Part shown: one piece after another, positions 25,450-32,922 of the stretch
How the letters are laid out: every line of letters starts with the position of its first letter
How positions within the stretch are numbered: the first letter of the stretch is position 1
DNA from: an uncultured Bacteroidales bacterium
GTDB taxonomy: Bacteria > Bacteroidota > Bacteroidia > Bacteroidales > Muribaculaceae
Direction of reading: 5' to 3'
Assembly: GCA_902792435.1 (NCBI GenBank)
Contig: CADAZN010000024.1
Span: forward strand, 1 to 51,243
Length of the DNA stretch: 51,243 bases
Translations under genes and position numbers: made by a program
Notes under the pieces: model-generated
Databases searched by the model: none
Told to the model about the DNA's origin: nothing
What the model saw: the letters and a program-made list of their open reading frames with translations, nothing else

Positions 25450-26802
25450 ATGAGAAGAATTATTGCTGCCACAATAATAGCGATTACTACACTTGTGACG
25501 ATGGCTCAGGTGCAGTTTAATCACAAGGGACTAAAGTACACAGTTCTCGATGACAGTACCGTGAAGGTGGGAAAAATAGACGATAAACACCAGCCCAAAG
25601 GCAAGCTTGTGATTCCCTCGCAAGTGGAGCATGATGGCGTTACCCGCACCGTCACTGCTCTTGATAGTTGGGCATTCTTTGGTTGTGAAGACGTGACCGA
25701 GGTTGAATTGCCTCCCACGTTGACCAAGATTGACATATGGGCGTTCTGTAACTGCAAGAAACTCAAGAATGTTGTCATTCCGCCAAGTGTGGTTGAAATT
25801 GGTTATAGTGCTTTTGAGAATTGCGAGAGTTTCACATCATTCAATTTTCCCAAGGGTATAAAAGTGGTGCCCGAACGCCTGTTGCAAGAGTGCTACGCCC
25901 TCACTCAGGTAAATCTGCCCGAAGGTGTTACTCGCATTGGCAATAGCGCTTTCAGCAGCTGCAGGGCATTAGAGAGCATCACACTGCCCGAGTCGGTCAA
26001 GGCCATCGGCAACTATTCATTGGCCTATTGTGACAACCTGAGAAATGTCATCTTGCCCCGGCAGCTTGAGAGCATTGGCAATGATGTGTTCTCTTGCTGT
26101 AAGTCTCTAACCAGCATCGTGCTTCCTGAGGGCTTGAAATCGATAGGTAGCAATGCGTTTAATAACTGCACTGCACTCGAAGATGTGACACTTCCCGCTA
26201 GCCTTACCGATCTTAACGGAAATCCATTTTCTTCATGTAGTGCTCTAAGAGAGTATAAAGTGGCTGAGGATAGCCAATACTTTACCATCAAAGACGGCAT
26301 CCTTTTCTCAAAAGACTTGACACAGCTCATTGCATGCCCAACAAGTAATAATATAGGCAACTACACTGTGCCTGCTACTGTAAAGAGCATTGCCTCCATG
26401 GCTTTTTATGATTGCAACTTGCTCACCGGCATCAAGATGACTGGTGTGGTCTTGATAGGAGAGAGCGCATTCAATGGATGTCGTAATCTTGCGACGGTGG
26501 ATCTTGGCTCGAAACTCGAGACACTGGGCAAAGGTGCCTTCTATAGCAACTCGAAGATAGAGAGTGTGGTGCTGCCCGATTCGTTCAAGCACATGGATAT
26601 GATCAACTTCGATTTTTGCAGCAACCTTAAGACAGTGAGCCTGAGCGAGGATTTAAGCAAGCGTGAAAGTGACTTTAATAATCTCTCTTTTAATTACAAT
26701 TCCCAAGACTTGCGTTTCATCATTCGCATGCCTGATGGCACAACCAAGACGTTGACACACGATGAAATCAACGACGTGAAGAAATACTTTATCGAGCGTT
26801 GA
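25450..26802 (+). CDS. BspA-type leucine-rich-repeat secreted protein
   Basis: A 450-residue protein with a signal peptide (IIAATIIAITTLVTMAQ) and about 13 LRR_5/BspA repeats from about 70 to 410. These are seen as recurring strings of the form TxIGxxAFxxCxxLxxVxLP (for example SVVEIGYSAFENCESF). The short C-terminus FIIRMPDGTTKTL is not a recognisable T9SS sorting domain. BspA-like proteins are exported, often surface-exposed, and in Tannerella and Prevotella relatives bind host matrix or act in adhesion. Here the role is not known. It stands alone between two terminators with its own promoter, so it is a single-gene unit. Confidence 0.85.
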   Translation: MRRIIAATIIAITTLVTMAQVQFNHKGLKYTVLDDSTVKVGKIDDKHQPKGKLVIPSQVEHDGVTRTVTALDSWAFFGCEDVTEVELPPTLTKIDIWAFCNCKKLKNVVIPPSVVEIGYSAFENCESFTSFNFPKGIKVVPERLLQECYALTQVNLPEGVTRIGNSAFSSCRALESITLPESVKAIGNYSLAYCDNLRNVILPRQLESIGNDVFSCCKSLTSIVLPEGLKSIGSNAFNNCTALEDVTLPASLTDLNGNPFSSCSALREYKVAEDSQYFTIKDGILFSKDLTQLIACPTSNNIGNYTVPATVKSIASMAFYDCNLLTGIKMTGVVLIGESAFNGCRNLATVDLGSKLETLGKGAFYSNSKIESVVLPDSFKHMDMINFDFCSNLKTVSLSEDLSKRESDFNNLSFNYNSQDLRFIIRMPDGTTKTLTHDEINDVKKYFIER

Positions 26803-26824
26803 TTGCACACACACGCAGATGGAC

Positions 26825-26868
26825 AAAAAAAAGAAACACTTGTTGCAATACAAATGTTTCTTTTTTTT
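26825..26868. terminator. Bidirectional terminator between the LRR gene and menA
   Basis: An A-run, an 18-base arm (26825-26842), an 8-base loop and the complementary arm with a T-run (26851-26868) give a hairpin flanked by T runs on both strands. It serves the two converging genes. Confidence 0.85.
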
Positions 26869-26885
26869 ATGTGTGGATTTTAAAA

Positions 26886-27779
26886 TCAAATGATGAAAGC
26901 AATGAGCATAAGGGTTGTGAAGATTAGCATGTTGCGTGCCGTTTCTCCAAGCAACGGGTTGAGGGCCGCTCCTGCGCGATGGTTGAGCTTGAACCAAGTG
27001 ATGGTGTGCATTACCAGATAAAGGGCTGGAATGATATATACCCACAAGGACAAGGTGCGCTCAAGGTAAATGAGAAGCCACAGTGGTGAGAGCATGGCGA
27101 TTGCCATGAAGCCGTTGAAAAGATAGGCAGCGGCCGATAGCCGGCGTCCGAAAATCACCACAGCAGTGCGCTTTCCCGCCTCGATGTCGTCTTCCATGTC
27201 GCGGTAGTTGTTAACCAGTAGCACGTTCACTCCCATGAAGCCTATGGTGATGCCGCCCAGCACTGCAAGAGCATCGATGCGACCAGCTATCACGTAGTAG
27301 CTGAAAATCACAGGAACCAAGCCATAGAAGATGAACACGGTTAATTCTCCCAGTCCGTGATAGGAAAGAGGGTAGGGGCCAGCGCTATAGGCAAGTGCAA
27401 AGATTGCAATGGCAACACCCACAGGAATCATCTGCCACCCTCCATAGGGTATGAGCCCGCATCCCACGAGGCATGCAGCGGCAAGAGTGATATAGGTCAC
27501 ATTGCGCAACGTTTTAGGCTTGATGTCGCCTTCGGTCACACCGCGCCGAGGCCCAACGCGTCCTTTCTTGTCGCTTCCCCGCAGGTAGTCGTAATATTCG
27601 TTGGCCAAGTTTGACACCACTTGTGCCATAATGGCGAAAATAATGCACAATATTGCCGGTATCCACTTGAAATGGTTTTGCCACACAGTGATGCCTATTG
27701 CCATGAGCACACCGCTCAGCGACACTGGCAATGTGCGGAGCCTAATTGCTTCTAGCCAAATCTTTGCCTGCTTGTTCAT
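26886..27779 (-). CDS. menA: 1,4-dihydroxy-2-naphthoate polyprenyltransferase MenA
   Basis: A 297-residue UbiA-superfamily membrane enzyme with eight or nine helices. The first Asp-rich prenyl-diphosphate site reads NLANEYYDYLRGSD (near 57-71) and the second NNYRDMEDDIEAGKRT (near 192-207). Both are the forms typical of MenA. It attaches the polyprenyl chain to dihydroxynaphthoate in menaquinone synthesis at the inner membrane. It is the last gene of the minus-strand unit that starts with porE. The gap before its ATG is entirely heptamer repeat. Confidence 0.92.
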   Translation of the reverse strand: MNKQAKIWLEAIRLRTLPVSLSGVLMAIGITVWQNHFKWIPAILCIIFAIMAQVVSNLANEYYDYLRGSDKKGRVGPRRGVTEGDIKPKTLRNVTYITLAAACLVGCGLIPYGGWQMIPVGVAIAIFALAYSAGPYPLSYHGLGELTVFIFYGLVPVIFSYYVIAGRIDALAVLGGITIGFMGVNVLLVNNYRDMEDDIEAGKRTAVVIFGRRLSAAAYLFNGFMAIAMLSPLWLLIYLERTLSLWVYIIPALYLVMHTITWFKLNHRAGAALNPLLGETARNMLIFTTLMLIAFII

Positions 27780-27784
27780 CCCTC

Positions 27785-27830
27785 TTGATAGTTATCAGTT
27801 ATCAGTTATCAGTAATCAGTTGTTACTTGT
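27785..27830 (-). repeat. Heptamer tract filling the gap between the SPOR gene stop and menA
   Basis: On the minus strand the sequence runs from directly after the TAA stop at 27831: one AAGTAAC unit, then four AACTGAT-like units, then a few bases before the menA ATG. The order AAGTAAC first, AACTGAT second is the same as at 40379 and 42921. Confidence 0.8.
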
Positions 27831-28328
27831 TTATATCTTTGTCAGTACCCATGCTCTGGGAACTAGGACTTTTATTTTCATGTATTTCTCGGGATTGTTA
27901 ACAAAGGTGGCTGCTGTGCTCAGGTCGTCATAGCTTTCGACCACAACACAATAAATTTTTTTGGCAGCGATGTAAACTACAAAGGAGCCATGACATTCCT
28001 TGCGCAGGCGGTCACGATAGCTCTTAGCATTAAACTCTTGCTTGAATTCAGCAACCACAACGTTATATTTCTTGATCAAGTCGCTCTTGTCGTCAACAAT
28101 GTTGAAATGGTTGTGCAGCAAGCGAATGCTGTCGCCATTAATAACATAATTTGACTTCATGCGGTTTTCTAAATCTTGTTGATAGAGCACTCCTTTCTCT
28201 CCAGTGCGGCTTGCTGCCACAGCCTTGTCATAACTTTCCTTGTAGTTGGCCTCGGTAGAGTGGCACGACCACAATGCAGCTGCTACTGCAAATATTAGAA
28301 TAATGTTATAGAAAATTTTCATATTCAT
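27831..28328 (-). CDS. SPOR-domain lipoprotein
   Basis: A 165-residue predicted lipoprotein (signal AVAAALWSC, Cys22). Residues about 83-160 look like a SPOR domain, the fold that binds denuded peptidoglycan glycan strands: YNVVVAEFKQEFNAKSYRDRL, then a second half with IYCVVVESYDDLSTAATF. SPOR proteins usually act in cell division or cell-wall remodelling. Start could be the ATG at 28328 or the second at 28322. It sits between yfcE (36 bases) and menA (51 bases of repeat) in one minus-strand run. Family call is from pattern, not alignment. Confidence 0.65.
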   Translation of the reverse strand: MNMKIFYNIILIFAVAAALWSCHSTEANYKESYDKAVAASRTGEKGVLYQQDLENRMKSNYVINGDSIRLLHNHFNIVDDKSDLIKKYNVVVAEFKQEFNAKSYRDRLRKECHGSFVVYIAAKKIYCVVVESYDDLSTAATFVNNPEKYMKIKVLVPRAWVLTKI

Positions 28329-28364
28329 CTTTTTCTGATTTCTGACGTTTGAGATATGTTTTTT

Positions 28365-28892
28365 TTATTCAACTATGCGTCCTTGAGGGTTGTCGCGGTC
28401 GTCGGCCAGCTCGATTACTTGGCAACCTGTGATATTGCCGCTGTCGAGAGTCAGGCGAACGAGGGTTCGAACCTTTTGCCACCCTTGTCGTCCAGCAGCT
28501 CCAGGGTTGATAGTTAGCACTCCCAGGCTGCGGTCGGGGATAACCTTTAGGATGTGGCTGTGCCCGCACACAAAGATTTTGGGCTGCACGAGGTCAAGTC
28601 GCGACTTGATGCCAGGGGCATAGCGTCCGGGATAGCCTCCAATGTGCGTTAGCATCACTTTCACTCCCTCGACGGTGAAAACTTCGGTCTCCTTGAAGCG
28701 ACGGCGCAAGTCCTGTCCGTCGGCATTGCCCCACACCGCTCGCACTTGAGGCCCTATTGCCTCTATCATATTGATGAGCGCTTCGTTGCCAATGTCGCCA
28801 GCGTGCCAAATCTCGTCGCAGTCGGCAAAATGCTCGGCATACCGGTCATCCCAATAGCAATGCGTGTCGCTTATGATTCCAATAGTTTTCAT
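28365..28892 (-). CDS. YfcE/MJ0936-family metallophosphoesterase
   Basis: A 175-residue cytoplasmic phosphodiesterase of usual family length. Metal ligands are visible in order: Asp-x-His in IISDTHCY (9-11), Asp in HAGDIGN (near 33), Asn in VWGNADG (near 57), His in LTHIGGY (near 82) and the closing GHSH (near 110). Relatives in Escherichia coli and Methanocaldococcus hydrolyse artificial phosphodiesters with Mn or Ni; the physiological substrate is not known. It is cotranscribed with ribE (46 bases upstream) and the SPOR lipoprotein. Confidence 0.88.
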   Translation of the reverse strand: MKTIGIISDTHCYWDDRYAEHFADCDEIWHAGDIGNEALINMIEAIGPQVRAVWGNADGQDLRRRFKETEVFTVEGVKVMLTHIGGYPGRYAPGIKSRLDLVQPKIFVCGHSHILKVIPDRSLGVLTINPGAAGRQGWQKVRTLVRLTLDSGNITGCQVIELADDRDNPQGRIVE

Positions 28893-28938
28893 AAGATGTA
28901 AAAGTTTTAAAATGTGCAGCCCAATTATGCATTGAGCA

Positions 28939-29544
28939 TTAATTAAACTCCATGAGGCGTGCGAGGTATTTGCCTATTATGTCAAACTCTAGGTTGACGA
29001 CAGTGCCTTCCACGATATTGTGGAAGTTGGTGAGCTCGTGGGTGTAGGGGATGATGGCCACCTCAAAGCTGTCGCGCTCGCTGTTGCACACCGTGAGGCT
29101 GGTGCCGTTGACAGTGATGCTGCCTTTTTCGACTGTTACATATCCCTTGCGCGCCATGGCAGGGTCGACCTCGTAGTGGAAAGTGTAGTACCAACTGCCG
29201 TCGGCCTCACGCACGCTAGTGCAGGTGGCGGTTTGGTCGACATGTCCTTGCACGATGTGCCCGTCAAGTCGTCCGTTCATGAGCATGCTGCGTTCCACGT
29301 TCACCTCGTCACCCACCTTGAGCAGGCCCAGATTGCTGCGGTCGAGCGTCTCTTGTATGGCAGTTACTGTGTAGGTGCCATCACCTGGCAGTTTCACCAC
29401 AGTGAGGCACACGCCGTTGTGCGACACGCTTTGGTCTATTTTCAATTCATGCACAAAACTGCATTTGAGCGTGATGTGCAGGTTGCCTTCTTCTCTCTCG
29501 AGTGCCACCACGCGGGCAGCTTCTTCTACTATTCCTGAGAACAT
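28939..29544 (-). CDS. ribE: Riboflavin synthase
   Basis: A 201-residue enzyme made of two tandem lumazine-binding barrels (about 1-87 and 97-185), each with the family pattern. The start MFSGIVEE, the string SVSHNGVCLTVV in the first half and GSITVNGTSLTVC in the second are diagnostic. It converts two 6,7-dimethyl-8-ribityllumazine molecules to riboflavin and a pyrimidine. The C-terminus (KYLARLM) is the trimer-forming helix. No FMN riboswitch is visible in the 94 bases before it. The gene follows porE on the same strand, so its expression may depend on the porE promoter. Confidence 0.95.
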   Translation of the reverse strand: MFSGIVEEAARVVALEREEGNLHITLKCSFVHELKIDQSVSHNGVCLTVVKLPGDGTYTVTAIQETLDRSNLGLLKVGDEVNVERSMLMNGRLDGHIVQGHVDQTATCTSVREADGSWYYTFHYEVDPAMARKGYVTVEKGSITVNGTSLTVCNSERDSFEVAIIPYTHELTNFHNIVEGTVVNLEFDIIGKYLARLMEFN

Positions 29545-29638
29545 TTTTCTTAAGCGTTAAGTGATAAATTCTAATGTGAGGACTAGGCCTGCCTCGTCGT
29601 GCGATTCACTACCTTCGTTCCTCGTTACACGAGAAAAA

Positions 29639-32008
29639 CTATCTCTTGCGTGTTGCACTGGGATCGCTAGACTTCCTGGTTGCGCCAGTTCCTGCGCCAT
29701 TACCAGTGCCAGTGCCGCTTCCGCTGGGTCGTCCTCCAGTGCCGGGTCTAGTGCTTCCACCCAGTACGCCACCGTCAAGTTTAGGTCTCTCTTTTCCGTC
29801 CTGCCCACTATACTTGCCTTCGGGATCCTTTTCCCTTCCTTCGGCAATAGCTTTCTCCCTCTCTTTTTCGGCCTCCATCTTCTTCATAGTGGCGGCTTCT
29901 TCCTTCATCTTGGTTATTTCCTCAGGAGTCTTGCCTTCTAGGTCTTTCTCACTGAGTCCTAATTCAGATAGAGCTGTCTTGGTGGAGTCATTCTCTTCTT
30001 CACCAGGTTGTATCATCGAGCTATCGAACGTGCGATAGTAGTTGGTGGTGAGCACTTGGAACTCGGTGCGGCGGTTTATTTGGTCGGCTGCCGCAAGGTC
30101 TTCCTTAGATAGTGCCATGACAAACGGCTCGTTGAGCGTGTCGCCCTCGTTAAACTGCGGATATAGACGTGCGATGCGCTTAGTCACGATCTTTGGCCTT
30201 GTCTTTCCGTAGCCATGATATTGCAGGCGTGCACTGTCGACTCCGTTCTCGATGAGATAGTCAACTACACTCTTGGCGCGTGCTTCACTGAGCTTGTTGT
30301 TATATTCGTCACTTCCCACACGGTCGGTGTGCGAGCCCATCTCGATTGTGATGTAGGGGTTGTCGTTGAGCACCTGGACCATTGAGTCGAGAGCTTGTTT
30401 CGACTCAGGGCGAAGTGTTGCCTTGTTGTAGTCGTAGAAGATGTTCTCGATAACCTGTGGCTTGGTCATTGCGGCGAGGATGAAGTCGACGCCATACTCG
30501 GCATCCTCCTCCTCCATGTCGCTGGTGAATTGCTGCTTGCCATTGAGATAGCCGTTGGCACCGGCAAGCATCACATAGCTGATTCCACGCTGCAGGTCAA
30601 AACGGAACGAGCCGTCGGGCTTGGCAACGGCCTTCTGGTTGCTACCATCGTTACCCACGATGCGGATTAAAGCATTTGGCACAGGCTCCTCGTCCTTGTC
30701 GAGCACATAGCCCGAAATCCAGATTTTCAAGTCGGGTTTCTCAAAGCTGAAGATGTGGTCATAGCCACGTGCATCCTTGCGGTTGCTTGAGAAATATCCT
30801 CTCTCGCCTTCACTCTCAAAGGTGATGCCAAAATCGTCACCACTGGAATTCATGGGCGAACCCATGTTCTCGACAAACCAGCGCCCCGAAGGCTGCAGGC
30901 GCGCGCGGAAGAGGTCAAGGCCTCCAAGTCCGGCGTGGCCATTGCTCGAGAAATAGAGTGTGCTGTCGTCGCGCACATAAGGGAATCGCTCGTCGCCAGG
31001 TGTGTTGATTTGCTCACCCAGGTTCTCGAGAGTACCGTGCCCGTCGCTAATCATCACTCGCCACAAGTCTTTGCCACCCTGTCCTCCTGGCATATCGCTT
31101 GAGAAGTATAGCCACTTGCCGTCGGCACTTACAGCGGGGTCATCGTAGGCCGAAAGTGTGTCGGCTGTGATTTCAAATTTTGAGGCGCCACTCCATTTAG
31201 CTTCGCTACGGCTGGCTTTATAGATTTCAACACTTGTTCCCGAGTCGGTTTTTCTCAATGCTTTGGCAAAGTACATCGTTTGTCCGTCGGGTGTGAATGC
31301 TGTGATTCCCTCGTCAAACTCGGTGTTCAAGTCTCCTTCCACGGGTTCGGGGTTGCTCCACTTGCCCTTGTCGTCCTTCTTTGAGAAGAACACGTCGCAG
31401 TTTTTGGCTCCTGTAATCTCACTCTTAGCAGTGCCAGTTGCTTTCTCACGCGACGAAGTAAAATACAAAACATCGTTCTTGCTGTCGAGGAACATAGGGC
31501 AGAAGTCGGCACGCCTTGAGTTGAAAATGCGTGCGTTCTTGACGATGTAGCGCGAACCTTGCTCACGCCACTTGGGCGACTGCTGGCAACCGCGAATGCC
31601 TTCCTTGGCAAGTTTGTTGTTGGGAGCAGTGTCGAGGTATGCTTTATAGTTGCGCTCGGCAAGGGTGTATTGTCCTTCCATCTGCTGAGCTTGTGCAAGG
31701 TAGAATGGGATAAGGCTGTCTTCCCACTCATAGCGCTGTGCGTTTTGATAGGAGGCGGCAGCGCGAGCGCTCTGGTTCAAGTGCCTGTAACACTCGCCAA
31801 GCATAAACGCCACCTCGCCACGCTGATATCGGTCTTCCTTGCGGCGTAGTTTGTTGTAGATTTTTCGGTAGGTCTCGGCAGCAGCATAATATTCTCCGCG
31901 CTCATATTTCTCGTCGGCATCCTTCATCTTGGCAGTCTTGCACGAGGTAAACTGTACTGTAGTCGCCAGCATAATAGCCGATAATATTATGTAAAATATC
32001 TTCTTCAT
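29639..32008 (-). CDS. porE: Type IX secretion peptidoglycan-anchor lipoprotein PorE
   Basis: A 789-residue lipoprotein (VQFTSC, Cys23) with the exact PorE domain order. A TPR-like helical part (about 30-145) comes first. Next is a beta-propeller of PD40/WD40 type with repeated DGKWLYFSSD-like blades (about 155-440), then a carboxypeptidase-regulatory-like beta-sandwich (about 450-530). Last is an OmpA peptidoglycan-binding domain with SHTDRVGSDEYNNKLSEAR (near 559-577). In P. gingivalis PorE ties the T9SS ring and PorP to the cell wall. Here a long extra tail follows the OmpA domain (about 660-789): charged coiled coil, then a Gly/Thr/Arg-rich end. It lies 4.4 kb from porN on the opposite strand and heads the ribE-yfcE-menA run. 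No clear promoter box was found. Confidence 0.9.
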   Translation of the reverse strand: MKKIFYIILSAIMLATTVQFTSCKTAKMKDADEKYERGEYYAAAETYRKIYNKLRRKEDRYQRGEVAFMLGECYRHLNQSARAAASYQNAQRYEWEDSLIPFYLAQAQQMEGQYTLAERNYKAYLDTAPNNKLAKEGIRGCQQSPKWREQGSRYIVKNARIFNSRRADFCPMFLDSKNDVLYFTSSREKATGTAKSEITGAKNCDVFFSKKDDKGKWSNPEPVEGDLNTEFDEGITAFTPDGQTMYFAKALRKTDSGTSVEIYKASRSEAKWSGASKFEITADTLSAYDDPAVSADGKWLYFSSDMPGGQGGKDLWRVMISDGHGTLENLGEQINTPGDERFPYVRDDSTLYFSSNGHAGLGGLDLFRARLQPSGRWFVENMGSPMNSSGDDFGITFESEGERGYFSSNRKDARGYDHIFSFEKPDLKIWISGYVLDKDEEPVPNALIRIVGNDGSNQKAVAKPDGSFRFDLQRGISYVMLAGANGYLNGKQQFTSDMEEEDAEYGVDFILAAMTKPQVIENIFYDYNKATLRPESKQALDSMVQVLNDNPYITIEMGSHTDRVGSDEYNNKLSEARAKSVVDYLIENGVDSARLQYHGYGKTRPKIVTKRIARLYPQFNEGDTLNEPFVMALSKEDLAAADQINRRTEFQVLTTNYYRTFDSSMIQPGEEENDSTKTALSELGLSEKDLEGKTPEEITKMKEEAATMKKMEAEKEREKAIAEGREKDPEGKYSGQDGKERPKLDGGVLGGSTRPGTGGRPSGSGTGTGNGAGTGATRKSSDPSATRKR

Positions 32009-32153
32009 AGTTATAATAAAACTATAATTAAAACGAAATAGAACCTTGCTTTATTGCGCGCGAACAATTTAGAGTATTAATTTATCGTTATTAATTAAAC
32101 CGAATAAGGATTTTAGTGTCAAAACTCGAAAGAATCTAAATACTTTTATCAAT

Positions 32154-32852
32154 ATGGCAAATTTAAAAAGAATGATTTTATTGCTGGCAATAATTTTGCC
32201 GGCTATTTGTTTTGCGCAACCCGAGGTGTGCAAAGTGTCTTATACAGGCAAGCAGCCAACAATCAAGGACTTTGCTAGAGCCTATTGCTCGCAGTTTGAC
32301 CAAGGCAGCTTTGAGCGTCAAGCGCTTGCCGCATTTAGTAAAGGAACTTACCAAGCAAGGGTAATGGGTGGTTGTGATTGTTGTGTTGTAGACTCCAAGA
32401 ACGGTTATGTGAGATTTACCGCGCTCAAATATGGCACAGATGGAACCATTAACCAAGAGACACTTGAAATGTGCTACTGGAACTGCGACAATAAGAACGA
32501 GAAACTAGTGGCAGTCAACAACATTGACTCATCTATGGGCTTTTACGAGAGCATACTTTACTTCTATCGTTATAACGTGAAGACCAAGAAGATGAAGCTG
32601 ATTGAGGCACCATTTGACCGCGAGCCCAATGCTATTGACCTGGTAGACCAAGACAAAGCCGACAAAGCAACTATCGACCTGGTGCTTAACTCAATCAACG
32701 AGGATGCTAACAAGTTTCAGCCTAGTTTCAGCCTGCCACGAGAGGGCAAGGATATCATCTATCGCATGGCCGATCCAACTGCCATTCCTGAGGCCTTACA
32801 GCGTGAAGGCAAACTTGTGTGGAACGGTAACGGTTTCTCACCTGAGGACTAA
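32154..32852 (+). CDS. Secreted protein of unknown function
   Basis: A 232-residue protein with a signal peptide (ILLLAIILPAICFAQ). I do not recognise the family. A cysteine pair in GGCDCCVVD (near 75-79), plus CYWNC (near 105-109), suggests disulfides or metal binding. No membrane segment or C-terminal sorting signal is seen. It is divergent from porE (145 bases between starts) and followed by a bidirectional terminator, so it forms its own unit. The -7 candidate TACTTTTA near 32142 is one base off the consensus. Confidence 0.75.
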   Translation: MANLKRMILLLAIILPAICFAQPEVCKVSYTGKQPTIKDFARAYCSQFDQGSFERQALAAFSKGTYQARVMGGCDCCVVDSKNGYVRFTALKYGTDGTINQETLEMCYWNCDNKNEKLVAVNNIDSSMGFYESILYFYRYNVKTKKMKLIEAPFDREPNAIDLVDQDKADKATIDLVLNSINEDANKFQPSFSLPREGKDIIYRMADPTAIPEALQREGKLVWNGNGFSPED

Positions 32853-32868
32853 GGTAGTTGTAGCACAA

Positions 32869-32904
32869 AACACAAAAAAGCGCCCGCAGGCGCTTTTTTG
32901 TGTT
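32869..32904. terminator. Bidirectional terminator between the secreted protein and cotH
   Basis: A perfect 16-bp stem (32869-32884 with 32889-32904) with a CGCA loop. The stem itself holds an A run and a T run, so it works on both strands. Confidence 0.9.
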
Positions 32905-32922
32905 TATGCATTATGCATTTTG

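Noticed and set aside
26701-26802. T9SS sorting domain at the end of the leucine-rich-repeat protein
   Set aside because: The last residues after the repeats are too short and lack the usual beta-rich sorting-domain motifs.
29545-29638. FMN riboswitch before riboflavin synthase
   Set aside because: The 94-base gap is too short and shows none of the conserved FMN-aptamer strings.
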